Shown one piece after another: positions 49,720 to 58,507 of a DNA stretch of 61,338 nucleotides. The notes under the pieces are model-generated. The model made no database searches, was not told the DNA's origin, and saw only the letters and a list, made by a program, of their open reading frames with translations. The stretch's first letter is position 1; every line of letters begins with the position of its first letter. The stretch is from DASWHK01 sp036398215 (lineage in GTDB: Bacteria; Acidobacteriota; UBA890). The stretch spans positions 1-61,338 of the forward strand of contig DASWHK010000225.1 of assembly GCA_036398215.1 (NCBI GenBank), in the 5' to 3' direction. The position numbers and the translations under genes are program-made.

Positions 49720-50691
49720 ATGCCGCGAACGGCCCGAACGCTACTGACGCTCCTTTGCCTCTCCGCGCTCGCCTGCGGGGGCGCCGGTTCCGAAAACGGC
49801 GGTGGGACGCCGAGATTCCTCAGCATGGGCACGGCGCCGCCGGGCGGCGCGTTCTTCGTGGTCGGTGGGGCGCTCACCGAAGTCTTCAACGAGCACGGCG
49901 GCGGCGCCAGCATGACGGCCGAGGCGACCAGCGGCTCGCAGGAGAACATCCGGCGGCTCGACACGGGCGAGCTCGACTTCGCGCTCTCCAACTCGGCGAT
50001 CAGCTACTTCGCGGTGCGCGGTACCGAGGGATGGGACCGGGCCTATCCGGTGCGCGCCGTCATGACGCTGGCGCCGAACGTGGCGATGTTCGTGGCCCCG
50101 GCCGGCGGCAGCGTGCAGGCGATGTCCGACCTCGCCGGCAAGCGCGTCGGCGTGGGTCCGGCGGGCGCCGGGTTCGAGTACTTCGTGCGCCCGCTGTTGG
50201 CGGCGCACGGCATCGACTACGACGATTTCTCCCCGGTGAACGCCACCCAGGCGGCGGCCGTCGACATGCTCGCCGACGGCTCGGTGGCGGCGGCCCTTCT
50301 CGGCGGCGCCGTGCCGACGGCCTCGATCACCCAGGCGGCGGCCGCCCGCGACATCATCCTGGTGCCCTTCGATCCGCAGGCCGTGCAGCGGCTGGTGGCC
50401 GAGTACGTGTTCTTCAGCCCGGCGACGATCCCGGCGGGGACCTACCGCGGCGTCGACCAGGACTTCGCCGGCCTCGACGTCGGCTCCATGCACCTGATCG
50501 CCGCCGCCGACCAGGACGAGGAGCTCGTCTACGCCTTCACCAAGGCGCTCTACGAGAACCGCGAGGCCGTGATCCAGCGGCACGCCGCCGGTCGCGCCAT
50601 CAACGAGGGCAACGTGGTGCGCGACACCGGCACCGAGTTCCACCCCGGCGCCATCCGCTACTACCGCGAGCTCGGCATCTGGCCGCGCTGA
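49720..50691 (+). CDS. TAXI-family TRAP transporter solute-binding lipoprotein
   Basis: A 323-residue lipoprotein. The lipobox is in LLCLSALACGG. The TAXI-family body has FLSMGTAPPGGAFFVVGGAL, AEATSGSQENIRRLDTGELDFAL, LAGKRVGVGPAGAGFEYFV and the ending RDTGTEFHPGAIRYYRELGIWPR. It captures a carboxylate such as glutamate and hands it to a fused TRAP permease, which lies 1.7 kb downstream instead of next door. AAGGAAGAC precedes ATG 49720. The gene's 5' and 3' ends are both echoed by a remnant adjacent to the permease. Confidence 0.92.
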   Translation: MPRTARTLLTLLCLSALACGGAGSENGGGTPRFLSMGTAPPGGAFFVVGGALTEVFNEHGGGASMTAEATSGSQENIRRLDTGELDFALSNSAISYFAVRGTEGWDRAYPVRAVMTLAPNVAMFVAPAGGSVQAMSDLAGKRVGVGPAGAGFEYFVRPLLAAHGIDYDDFSPVNATQAAAVDMLADGSVAAALLGGAVPTASITQAAAARDIILVPFDPQAVQRLVAEYVFFSPATIPAGTYRGVDQDFAGLDVGSMHLIAAADQDEELVYAFTKALYENREAVIQRHAAGRAINEGNVVRDTGTEFHPGAIRYYRELGIWPR

Positions 50692-50711
50692 CCGAGGAGT
50701 CCGAGGCGGGG

Positions 50712-51548
50712 ATGGCGCGCCATTACCTTTCGACATCCGACGTGGTCCGGATCCTCGCCGTCGTGGCGTCGATCATGGTCCTCGCGGTCATCGGTTGGCT
50801 TGCCGCCGGGCCCGCGATCCTCGGCATCGTCGTCGCCGTCGCGACCGGGATCGTGCTCGTCGCCGTGGTTCAGCTCGATCGGCGAAGCCGGCTCGAGAAC
50901 CTGCGGTTGCAGGACTGCAACTACAGGCAGATCGAATCCTTGTTCGCGCTATACAGCGAGCTGGAGCCCGTCGCCTCGCTGCCCCCGATGCGCGGCTGGG
51001 CGGCGTCCCCGGATCTTCTCAGGCGGCTCATGGAGCTCGTTCGCTGCCAGCGGCCGGTGACGATCGTCGAAGCCGGCTGTGGCCCCTCGACGCTGGTCTG
51101 TGGATACGCGCTCCGTCAAACCGGCGCGGGAAGGATCGTCGCCCTCGAGCACGACCGGGAGTATGCCGAGCGCTGCCGAGAGCAACTCGCCGCCCACGGC
51201 CTGCAGCAGATCGCCGAGGTCCGGCACGCGCCGCTGTGCGATTCGGAGATCCAGGGCGTGCGCTGGAAGTGGTACGACCTGAGCGCCCTGGAGGACGTCG
51301 AGTCGATCGACCTTCTCGTCATCGACGGCCCTCCCGAGAGCGTTCAGCCGCTGGCGCGCTACCCGGCGTTGCCGCTGCTGGCGGATCGATTGAGCGAGGG
51401 TGCGATCGCCATCCTGGACGACGGCAACCGTGACGGCGAGCGTCGCTGTGTGGAGCGGTGGTTGGCCGAGATCGCCGACTTGTCGTCCGAGTACCTGGCC
51501 CTCGAAAAGGGTGCCTTCATTCTCCGGAAGGGAGGCGAGGCGCGGTAG
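50712..51548 (+). CDS. membrane-anchored class I SAM methyltransferase
   Basis: A 278-residue protein. Two N-terminal helices (VVRILAVVASIMVLAVIGWLAAGPAILGIVVAVATGIVLV) precede a Rossmann methyltransferase with motif I VEAGCGPSTLVCGYAL, the acidic residue after strand 2 (IVALEHDREYAERC), and DLLVIDGPPES. The architecture resembles FkbM/Methyltransf_24-type enzymes. The substrate is unknown. It lies 20 bp after the intact TAXI gene, and the few bases between still resemble the beginning of the TRAP permease gene, so it was apparently inserted into the transporter locus. Confidence 0.82.
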   Translation: MARHYLSTSDVVRILAVVASIMVLAVIGWLAAGPAILGIVVAVATGIVLVAVVQLDRRSRLENLRLQDCNYRQIESLFALYSELEPVASLPPMRGWAASPDLLRRLMELVRCQRPVTIVEAGCGPSTLVCGYALRQTGAGRIVALEHDREYAERCREQLAAHGLQQIAEVRHAPLCDSEIQGVRWKWYDLSALEDVESIDLLVIDGPPESVQPLARYPALPLLADRLSEGAIAILDDGNRDGERRCVERWLAEIADLSSEYLALEKGAFILRKGGEAR

Positions 51549-51595
51549 TGGCCGCGTTGCCGCAGCGAGCCGCCGCGGCCTCGACGAGGAGCGCG

Positions 51596-51979
51596 CTAGC
51601 GATTCTGGAGCCTCTCCTCGAGAAAGCTCACGAGCCGTTCGGTTTCGGAGCGTAGGGAGCCGATCGAGGTCGGGAAGCTCACCGGCCGCGACACCACCGT
51701 GGCGTCGGTCTGAGGGTCGATCAGCTTCAACTGGCCGGAGAACGCTTCGATGTCGTCGATCTCGACGAGCAGCACGTAGGTCGCCATCTCGACGGATTGG
51801 GTCACGGAGAACCGCTCCGAGCGGATCAGCGACAGGCCCAGCTGCCGCCGGGTCTCGACCAGGTCTTCCTGTCGCGTGGCGAGCATCATCGTCGAGCCCG
51901 TCGAGCTGCCCGGGGTCGCATCGCCCGCCAGGACCCGACTCGTATCCAGCGGGGCGACGAGCACGCGCGGCACCGACAT
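51596..51979 (-). CDS. conserved hypothetical protein, possibly 5'-truncated
   Basis: A 127-residue protein (SVPRVLVAPLDTSRVLAGDA...MLATRQEDLVETRRQL...MATYVLLVEIDDIEAFSGQL), alternating beta and alpha, without signal peptide. No family is recognised with confidence; the first strand and LDTSR turn vaguely recall CsgG/FlgO-like domains. Translation is open upstream to 52183, but that sequence runs into the duplicated TAXI promoter, so a former longer gene may have been cut there. It opposes the transporter genes. Confidence 0.5.
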   Translation of the reverse strand: MSVPRVLVAPLDTSRVLAGDATPGSSTGSTMMLATRQEDLVETRRQLGLSLIRSERFSVTQSVEMATYVLLVEIDDIEAFSGQLKLIDPQTDATVVSRPVSFPTSIGSLRSETERLVSFLEERLQNR

Positions 51980-52095
51980 CCGAGCGTCGAAGTCGTCGGG
52001 GCGCGACGAAACCTGCTCGAGCCGCCCGACGGCTGTAAGGCACGCTGCTTGGCGGATCGCCGCGCGCCCTGCACCCTCGGGCATCCAGGCGCCGC

Positions 52096-52113
52096 GGTCC
52101 CTATAATGGGGCG
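52096..52113 (+). promoter_or_regulatory. second copy of the TAXI promoter element
   Basis: CCCTATAATGGGGC repeats the core of the element before the intact TAXI gene, with imperfect outer arms. It lies about 128 bp before the remnant's ATG. It probably drives the remnant and the TRAP permease. Confidence 0.55.
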
Positions 52114-52234
52114 GCCCCACGCAGCTCCGGGGGAGAGCAGCCATTGGGGGTGGGCCCACAACATTGGGGATGGCCCGCAACACTCACCCGCGAGACCCTC
52201 TGGATCGACGCCCCCGCTGTCCGAGGAAACGAGA

Positions 52235-52381
52235 ATGCCGCCAACTTCCGGATCGCTCCTGCAGGTGCTTCGCTCCGCCGGGCGTACCATCAACGACGAC
52301 AACATCGTGCACGACGCCGGCGCCGAGTTCCATCGAGGCGTCATCCGCAAGCTCGGCGGGATCGGCATCTGGCCCCGGTGA
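52235..52381 (+). pseudogene. TAXI solute-binding protein remnant (start and C-terminus only)
   Basis: A 48-codon open frame. Its start region (GAGAATGCCGCC) mirrors that of the intact TAXI gene (GAAAATGCCGCG). Its last about 34 residues (SAGRTINDDNIVHDAGAEFH...GIGIWPR) match the intact protein's ending (AAGRAINEGNVVRDTGTEFH...LGIWPR). About 270 internal residues are gone. It keeps a Shine-Dalgarno (GAGGAAAC) and its stop overlaps the TRAP permease start in GTGA. It cannot bind ligand or carry a lipobox, but it may act as a short translated leader. This was the ancestral TAXI-permease junction. Confidence 0.85.
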
Positions 52382-54477
52382 GCGAGGTCCCCGACGTAGC
52401 GGCGGCGCGGCCGGCGCCGCCGGTGATCACCGTGCTGGGCACCGCCCTGTGCGTCCTGACGCTGGTCGAGGTCAACTACCCGCACCTGGCGCCGCCGGCG
52501 CAGCTGGCCCTGTTCGCGCTCATCGGCCTGGTGCTGTGCTTCCTGACGGTCCCGCCGCACGCGAGCCTGCGCGACAGCCGGCGGGCGCGGGCGCTCGACC
52601 TCGTCCTCGTCGCCGCGACGGTCGCCTGCTTCGGCTACATGTTCACGCAGAACGAGCCGTTCTTCGACTTCACCTGGGTGGCCGGCACCGCGCTCGGCAA
52701 CCGCGCCGGCTCGGAGACCGGCATCGATACCGCCGTCGGCGTGCTGGGCCTGCTGCTGATCATCGAGGCCGCCCGCCGCTCGCTGGGATGGGCGCTGCCG
52801 ACGCTGGCCGGCGCCTTCCTCGCCTACGGCTATCTGGGCCCCTACCTGCCGGGCTGGCTCTTTCCCCACCGCGGCTACCCCCTCGATCGGCTGGTCGCGC
52901 AGGCGTTCCTGCACAGCCAGGGGGTCTTCGGCATCGCGTTGAACGTGATGTTCACCTACGTGTTCCTGTTCGTCGTCTTCGGCGCCTTCCTGCAGGCAAC
53001 CGGGGCGACGCGCTTCATCATCGAGTTCGCCGATCGGATCTTTCACGGCAGCCCCGGCGGCCCGGCCAAGGTGGCGGTGGTCAGCAGCGGCATGCTGGGG
53101 TCGTTGTCGGGCAGCGCCGTCGCCAATGCCGCGACGATCGGCACCCTGACCATCCCGATGATGCGCGCGGCGGGCTTCCGGCCCCAGGTCGCCGCCGGCA
53201 TCGAGGCTGCGGCCAGCTCGGGCGGCGCCCTGATGCCCCCGGTCATGGGGGCGGGCGCCTACATGATGCTCGAGATCGTGCAGCCGCCAGTGACCTACCT
53301 GGAGGTCATCCGGGCGGCGCTGCTGCCGGCCATCCTCTACTACAGCTCGCTGCTGCTGATCGTCCACTTCACCGCCCGGCGGCTGGCGCTCGAGGGCGCC
53401 GGCCCCGACGAGCCGACGGGTGAGGTGGTGAGCGGGGTGGCGGGCTCGCGACAGGCGGCGGCAGCGCCGGCGCCGCCACCGCCCGTTCCCGGGGTCGCAA
53501 GGGGCCCCGCGCAGGAAATATCGAGTCCTTCCCGGCCGCTGCCGGCGGCGACATCGGCCGGCGGCATGCCGGCGCGCTGGGAGGGGCTGATCTTCGGCGC
53601 CGCCCTGGTGGCCCTGATCGGCTCGCTGCTGGTCGGCAACACGCCGTTCCGCGCCGTCACCATCGCGCTGGCGGCGGTCGTCGGGCTGGCGGCGCTCAAC
53701 GCCCGCACGCGGCGGGGCCCGGCGCAGATCGTGCGCTCGTTCGGGCGCGCCGCCGTCGACATGGTGCCGCTCGTCGCCGCGGCGGCATGCGTGGGCGTCG
53801 TCATCGGCGTGGTGACGTTGACCGGCGTCGGCACCCGGCTGCCGGCGACCATCGTGCCGCTCGCCGACCAGAGCCTGCTGCTGGCGCTGGTGTTGATCAT
53901 GGTCTCGTCGATCGTCCTGGGCATGGGGCTGCCTTCGGCCGTTGTCTACTTGCTACTGGCGACGCTCATCGGCCCGGTGCTCGGCGACCTCGGCGTCGTC
54001 CCGCTCGCCGCCCACCTGTTCATCTTCTACTACGGGATGATGTCGATGGTGACGCCGCCGGTGGCGCTGGCCGCCTACGTGACCGCCCAGATCGCCGGCG
54101 CCGACATCATGCAATCCAGCTGGCAGGCGTTCCGCTTCGCGCTGGTCGGCTTCTCGCTGCCCTACATCTTCGTGTTCCGGCCCGAGCTGCTGATGCTGGC
54201 CCCCGAAGGCGGCGTCGCCGCGGCGTCGTCGATCGTCTACGCGACGCTGATCGCGGCGCTCGGCGTGCTGGCGCTGGCCGCCGGCCTCGCCGGCTTCCTG
54301 TTCGCGCCGATGTCGGGGGCCGCCCGGGCCCTGGCGTTCGTATCCGCGGCGCTGCTGCTGGCGCCGGGGCAGGGAATCGAGGTGCTCGGCGTCCGCATCT
54401 TCATTCTCGACGCTTCGGGGGCGCTGCTGCTTGCCGTTGTCGCCGCGACGAGCTGGCGGCTTCGCGAACGCCATTAG
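52378..54477 (+). CDS. TRAP transporter fused permease (4TM-12TM)
   Basis: A 699-residue fused DctQM permease of the TAXI-associated type. The small-subunit-like N-terminus has four helices. The DctM part carries SGMLGSLSGSAVANAATIGTLTIPMMRAAGF, AAASSGGALMPPVMGAGAYMM, LGMGLPSAVVYLLLATLIGP and MMSMVTPPVALAAYVTAQIAGA. It imports organic acids using an ion gradient, with the TAXI protein as receptor. GTG 52378 overlaps the TAXI remnant's stop. A Pro/Ala-rich insert (residues about 340-395) lies in a cytoplasmic loop. The Na+ gradient maintained by Mrp could energise it. Confidence 0.93.
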   Translation: MSEVPDVAAARPAPPVITVLGTALCVLTLVEVNYPHLAPPAQLALFALIGLVLCFLTVPPHASLRDSRRARALDLVLVAATVACFGYMFTQNEPFFDFTWVAGTALGNRAGSETGIDTAVGVLGLLLIIEAARRSLGWALPTLAGAFLAYGYLGPYLPGWLFPHRGYPLDRLVAQAFLHSQGVFGIALNVMFTYVFLFVVFGAFLQATGATRFIIEFADRIFHGSPGGPAKVAVVSSGMLGSLSGSAVANAATIGTLTIPMMRAAGFRPQVAAGIEAAASSGGALMPPVMGAGAYMMLEIVQPPVTYLEVIRAALLPAILYYSSLLLIVHFTARRLALEGAGPDEPTGEVVSGVAGSRQAAAAPAPPPPVPGVARGPAQEISSPSRPLPAATSAGGMPARWEGLIFGAALVALIGSLLVGNTPFRAVTIALAAVVGLAALNARTRRGPAQIVRSFGRAAVDMVPLVAAAACVGVVIGVVTLTGVGTRLPATIVPLADQSLLLALVLIMVSSIVLGMGLPSAVVYLLLATLIGPVLGDLGVVPLAAHLFIFYYGMMSMVTPPVALAAYVTAQIAGADIMQSSWQAFRFALVGFSLPYIFVFRPELLMLAPEGGVAAASSIVYATLIAALGVLALAAGLAGFLFAPMSGAARALAFVSAALLLAPGQGIEVLGVRIFILDASGALLLAVVAATSWRLRERH

Positions 54478-54715
54478 GAAACCGCTTGCGTCTCCGCGGC
54501 CGCCGCAGGACGCGGGCTCCAACGAGGCACGCGTCGTGATTCTCGAGCTCCACAACCCGCCACCTGCCGGGATATGGCCGCGGCGTTGCTTCGGCAGCGC
54601 CGTTCTTTATTTTGCGCCTGGCCGTCTCCATCGCGGAAATCCTTCACTCGTGGCCGTCTCAATGAGGGAGGAGCTGGCAAGCGCCGTGAACATCAGGCGC
54701 GGGTCACCGAGACAT

Positions 54716-54736
54716 TGCACATGTGCATCACATGTG
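54716..54736 (+). promoter_or_regulatory. paired CACATGTG operator upstream of FitA-like antitoxin
   Basis: Two identical 8-bp palindromes CACATGTG at 54718-54725 and 54729-54736 are centred 11 bp apart, one helical turn. The first extends to the perfect 12-bp palindrome TGCACATGTGCA. They lie 14 bp before the antitoxin start, matching the same-face dimer-of-dimers binding of RHH antitoxins. Confidence 0.7.
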
Positions 54737-54749
54737 CCAGCATGAATGG

Positions 54750-54992
54750 ATGCCGATCATGATCCAGGTACGCAACGTTCCCGAGCGGTTGCACCGCGAG
54801 CTCAAGCGCCGCGCCAAGCTCCACGGCCAGACACTGACCGACTACATCCAGGGGGTTCTGGAGCGGGAGGTCGCGAAGCCCGATCGACGCGATGTGCTCG
54901 CCCGGATCCTGAAGAGCCCACCCGTGGACCTCAAAGGCATGACAGGAGCGGATCTCGTCCATGAGGCCCGCCGGGAAGCAGGCCGAGAGTGA
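54750..54992 (+). CDS. FitA/VapB-type RHH antitoxin
   Basis: An 80-residue protein with an N-terminal ribbon-helix-helix (IMIQVRNVPERLHRELKRRAKLHGQTLTDYIQGVLEREV) and a C-terminal toxin-binding tail (LARILKSPPVDLKGMTGADLVHEARREAG). It represses its operon at the paired palindrome and neutralises the PIN toxin. Start ATG 54750 or 54759. No Shine-Dalgarno is visible. The stop overlaps the toxin GTG in GTGA. Confidence 0.88.
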   Translation: MPIMIQVRNVPERLHRELKRRAKLHGQTLTDYIQGVLEREVAKPDRRDVLARILKSPPVDLKGMTGADLVHEARREAGRE

Positions 54993-55414
54993 CCGTTCGC
55001 TCGGTGATCCGCGACGCGGTCGTCGATGCGTCAGCATTGGTCGATCTTCTCACCGACCCCCTGACCCAGATGCCTCTGCAACGTTTACTCGACGATCCAC
55101 AAGTTGAGCTTCATATTCCGATGCTCTGCGACGTCGAGGTCGCGGCGGCACTGCGGCGCGCCCTGCGGCGAGGCTACATGGACTTTCAGGCTGTGACCGA
55201 GAAGCTCGCCCGCTATCTAGAGCTTCGCCTGAGTCGTTACGAGCACGAGCCGATCCTCGCCCGTGCCCTGCAACTCAACGAAAACTTCACGGTCTACGAC
55301 GCGACCTACGTGGCTTTAGCGGAGGTACTGGGCGTTTCCCTCCTGACGGCCGATGGGGGCTTGGCGCGAGCAGTGCGGGCCCATACGAGCGTCCCGCTGA
55401 TCGAAGCGACCTAG
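54989..55414 (+). CDS. vapC: VapC-type PIN-domain ribonuclease toxin
   Basis: A 141-residue PIN protein with the acidic active-site residues in place: Asp in AVVDASALVDLL, Glu in MLCDVEVAAAL, Asp in FTVYDATYVALAE and Asp in LLTADGGLARAV. It cleaves specific RNAs (tRNA or rRNA in characterised relatives). It starts at GTG 54989, overlapping the antitoxin stop by 4 nt. Confidence 0.92.
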   Translation: MTVRSVIRDAVVDASALVDLLTDPLTQMPLQRLLDDPQVELHIPMLCDVEVAAALRRALRRGYMDFQAVTEKLARYLELRLSRYEHEPILARALQLNENFTVYDATYVALAEVLGVSLLTADGGLARAVRAHTSVPLIEAT

Positions 55415-55560
55415 CGACCGGGCGACTCGCGATCCTGCGGCTGCCGGCCTGGCTGGTGTGTTGTCGCGCGGCTCACATAGAATCTGTCCCTATCCGAAAA
55501 CCCGCGGAGCGCGCACGTTGGACGCCTCGGTGAGCGAGCGTCACCCCCACAGGAGGTCCC

Positions 55561-57903
55561 ATGTCCCGAATCAGCCCGAATCGTTGGTCGATCCTCCTTT
55601 TCAGCTCCTTGCTCCTGGCGGCGCCCGTACTCGGGGCCGCGGGGCCTCAGTTCAGCGCGGTTGAAGGCAATGGCGCGCCCCCAGAGCTCGCGGCCGGATC
55701 CGGCGTCGCGGCGCTTTCCTCGAGCGCTGCTGCTGGCCTTCAACAACCCCGCCTGATGACCGCCAAGGACACCCTCAGCTTCGTGAGCGTCGGCAGCCCG
55801 ACGATCTCGCCCGACGACCAGTGGGTGCTCTACACCCGTAACGAGCGCGACTGGGATGACGAGCAGCTCGCTACCCATACCCATATCTGGCGGGTTCGCA
55901 TCGACGGCACCGACGCCCGCCAGCTCACCTTCGGCGACGACGACACGCGATCGCCGGCGTGGTTCCCGGACGGCCGCAAGATCGCCTTCTTGACGTCGAG
56001 GGAACAGGGCAACGGTAACGGCGAGGGCGGCGAGAACGGCGAGGGCGGCGGCAGCCAGGTGTACTTCATGTACACGGACGGCGGCGAGGCCTGGAAGGCG
56101 ACCGAGCACGAGGGCGGCGTGCAGGGCTTCGCGATCTCGCCCGACGGCAGCAAGCTGCTGCTCACCGCGCGCGATCCGCTGACCGAGGAGGAGCGCCGCC
56201 GGCGCCGCCAGCGCGACGACGCCGAGGTCATCGACGAGAGCTTCCGGATGACCCATCTCTGGCTCTTCGATGTCGAATCCGGCGAGGAGGAGCGCCTGAC
56301 CGATGGCGACTTCACGGTCTCCGACCCGCAGTGGTCGCCGGATTCGTCGCGCATCGCCTTCGTCGCCCGACTCAACACCAAGGTCGACGACTCCTCGTGG
56401 AGCGACGTCTGGGTGGTCGACCTCGAGGGCAACGCCGAGAAGTTCTACGACAACGCCGGCCCCGACAGCAGCCCGCGCTGGTCGCCGGACGGCCGGACGC
56501 TGGCGATGTCGTCCAACACCCACCCGGGTAACACCCAGTGGTACGACAAGCTGTACCTGTTTCCGGCGGACGGCGGCGCCCCGAAGGTCCTGCTGCAGGA
56601 CTTCGACCTGGGGTTTGGCAGCCCGATCTGGTCGCCCGACGGCACGACGATCTACTGGTCGACGGGCGAGGGAACGACGACGAACCTGTTCGGCGTCGAT
56701 ATCGCCTCCGGCGAGCTGACCCACCGCCGCTCGCCGATGCGTGGCGCCAACGGCTCGTGGGAGCTGTCGCACGACGGCAGCACCTGGGTGTTCTCCCACT
56801 CCGACCCGGCGCGTCCCGGCGACCTCTGGGCGGCGCGGCTGACCGACGGCGCCCTCACCCAGCTCACCGACGCCAACCCGTGGCTGCGCGAGGAAAAACT
56901 CCAGCTCGGGCGGGTCGAGACCATCCGCTGGCGCAATGGCGACGGCGGCACCATCGAGGGGGTCCTCACCTTCCCGGTCGGCTACCAGGAGGGCAGCCGC
57001 TACCCGCTGATCGTCAACCCGCACGGCGGCCCCTCGGGCGCCTCGATCGAGTCGTTCTCAACCGCCAACCAGATGTTCGCCGGCAACGGCTTCCTGGTCC
57101 TGCAGATCAACTTCCGCGGCAGCTCCAACTACGGGCAGGAGCACCTGAACGCCAACCAGGACAACTGGGGCATCCGCGACTACGACGACATCATGACCGG
57201 CGTCGACTACGTCATCGCGCAGGGCTGGGCCGACCCCGATCGGATGGTTGCCTACGGCTGGAGCTACGGCGGCTACATGACCTTCTGGATCTCGACCCAG
57301 ACCGACCGCTTCAAGCTGATCTCGCCGGGCGCCGGGCTGACCAACCTGTACAGCATGTACTCCACGACCGACATCCCGGCCTATCTCGGCTGGTTTTTCG
57401 GAACGCCGTGGGACAACGAGGAGATCTACCTGCGGTTATCGCCGATCCGCCACGTCAGGAACGTCACCGCCAGGATCCTGATCATGCACGGCGCCGAGGA
57501 CGCCCGCGTGCCGCCCACCCAGGCGGTCGAGTTCTACAAGGCGCTGGTCGACCTCGGCAAGGACGTCACCTACGTCCGCTACCCGCGCCAGGGCCACGGC
57601 ATCGGCGAGCCGCGCCTGGCGATGGACCGCCTGCGCCGCTATGTGTGCGCCTTCACCGACGTGCTGGGGATGGAGGCGACGACGGAGGCCTGTGAGGGCG
57701 GCGTGCCGGCGGCGGTGGCAGAGGAGCCGGATCGTGATGGCGGCCGCCCCGGCGGCTCACGGGGCGGGACGGCACATGATCGCGCAGCGCTTTCCAACAG
57801 CGTGATCGATGTCCGTGTGCCGCCTAGCGCCGCCGACCCAGAGCTCCTGGGCGCCGAGGGGCTCGATCGCGGGATCTTCGAAGTCATCGAGCGGCGGCGG
57901 TAG
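55561..57903 (+). CDS. S9-family secreted peptidase (DPP/acylaminoacyl-peptidase type)
   Basis: A 780-residue enzyme. The signal peptide is RISPNRWSILLFSSLLLAAPVLGA. A WD40-like/PD40 propeller follows (ISPDDQWVLYTRNERDW, WFPDGRKIAFLTS, WSPDSSRIAFVARL) with the Peptidase_S9 domain from about residue 480: VAYGWSYGGYMTFWISTQ (Ser), MHGAEDARVPPTQAVEFYKAL (Asp), YPRQGHGIGEPR (His). It hydrolyses short peptides in the periplasm or outside. CAGGAGGT lies before ATG 55561. A roughly 70-residue charged C-terminal extension follows the catalytic domain. It is unrelated in detail to the larger S9 enzyme at 46-49 kb. Confidence 0.93.
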   Translation: MSRISPNRWSILLFSSLLLAAPVLGAAGPQFSAVEGNGAPPELAAGSGVAALSSSAAAGLQQPRLMTAKDTLSFVSVGSPTISPDDQWVLYTRNERDWDDEQLATHTHIWRVRIDGTDARQLTFGDDDTRSPAWFPDGRKIAFLTSREQGNGNGEGGENGEGGGSQVYFMYTDGGEAWKATEHEGGVQGFAISPDGSKLLLTARDPLTEEERRRRRQRDDAEVIDESFRMTHLWLFDVESGEEERLTDGDFTVSDPQWSPDSSRIAFVARLNTKVDDSSWSDVWVVDLEGNAEKFYDNAGPDSSPRWSPDGRTLAMSSNTHPGNTQWYDKLYLFPADGGAPKVLLQDFDLGFGSPIWSPDGTTIYWSTGEGTTTNLFGVDIASGELTHRRSPMRGANGSWELSHDGSTWVFSHSDPARPGDLWAARLTDGALTQLTDANPWLREEKLQLGRVETIRWRNGDGGTIEGVLTFPVGYQEGSRYPLIVNPHGGPSGASIESFSTANQMFAGNGFLVLQINFRGSSNYGQEHLNANQDNWGIRDYDDIMTGVDYVIAQGWADPDRMVAYGWSYGGYMTFWISTQTDRFKLISPGAGLTNLYSMYSTTDIPAYLGWFFGTPWDNEEIYLRLSPIRHVRNVTARILIMHGAEDARVPPTQAVEFYKALVDLGKDVTYVRYPRQGHGIGEPRLAMDRLRRYVCAFTDVLGMEATTEACEGGVPAAVAEEPDRDGGRPGGSRGGTAHDRAALSNSVIDVRVPPSAADPELLGAEGLDRGIFEVIERRR

Positions 57904-57960
57904 GCTCCTGGGCCGCCGCCGCGGACTTGCTCGGGTAGCGGCGCGTCTTCGCGCCTCTTC

Positions 57961-58335
57961 CTATTGCGCGAACGGGTTGACGATCCGGAGGCCGTCTATC
58001 CTGCGGCCGTCCTGCATGTCCTCCGTGTAGAGGACGCGGCATCCTGAGATCAGGGCCGCCCTGACGATCAGGGCGTCCCAGATCGAGAAGCCATGCAGTC
58101 GGTGAAGGTCGATGGCTGCCACAACGTCGTCGACGCTGAGGATGACCACGTCCATGCGAGCGAAGAGCTGCACGCGGCGGCGCGCCGTCGCGCTCTCGAT
58201 CGCCAGCTTCGCGGTAGCGGCGGCGAAGTACTCCTGCAGGACCTGGAGTGAGAGCTTTCCGACCGGGCGTCTCAGGGCCTGCCGGATGATCTGCCGGGCC
58301 TTTTCCCGCTTGTCGGGATCGGCGCGATCATCGGC
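57961..58335 (-). pseudogene. PIN-domain toxin lacking its N-terminus
   Basis: In one frame a PIN protein can be read from about ADPDKREKARQIIRQAL through LSLQVLQEYFAAATAKLAIE to GFSIWDALIVRAALISGCRV and DGLRIVNPFAQ. The first beta-strand with the initial catalytic Asp (usually DTNVLVY) is absent and replaced by unrelated sequence. No usable start exists before GTG 58173. The C-terminal Asp residues (WDAL, TEDMQDG) are intact. It was probably a VapC-like toxin (COG5573 group) broken at its 5' end. Confidence 0.7.
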
Positions 58336-58507
58336 GCCACTTGCGAGCCGCCGGCGTGGCCACAGTGAAAGGTCGCGCTCCAGCGCGTAACGGTCGGGAA
58401 CGCGTGGCGTGCGGCCCTCGGTAACGCTGCCGCGGGCGACGTGCCAGGTCCGCGTGTGACGGGGCGGTCACGGCATCCCCAGGGCGCCTGTTGCCAGAAG
58501 ATTTCGG

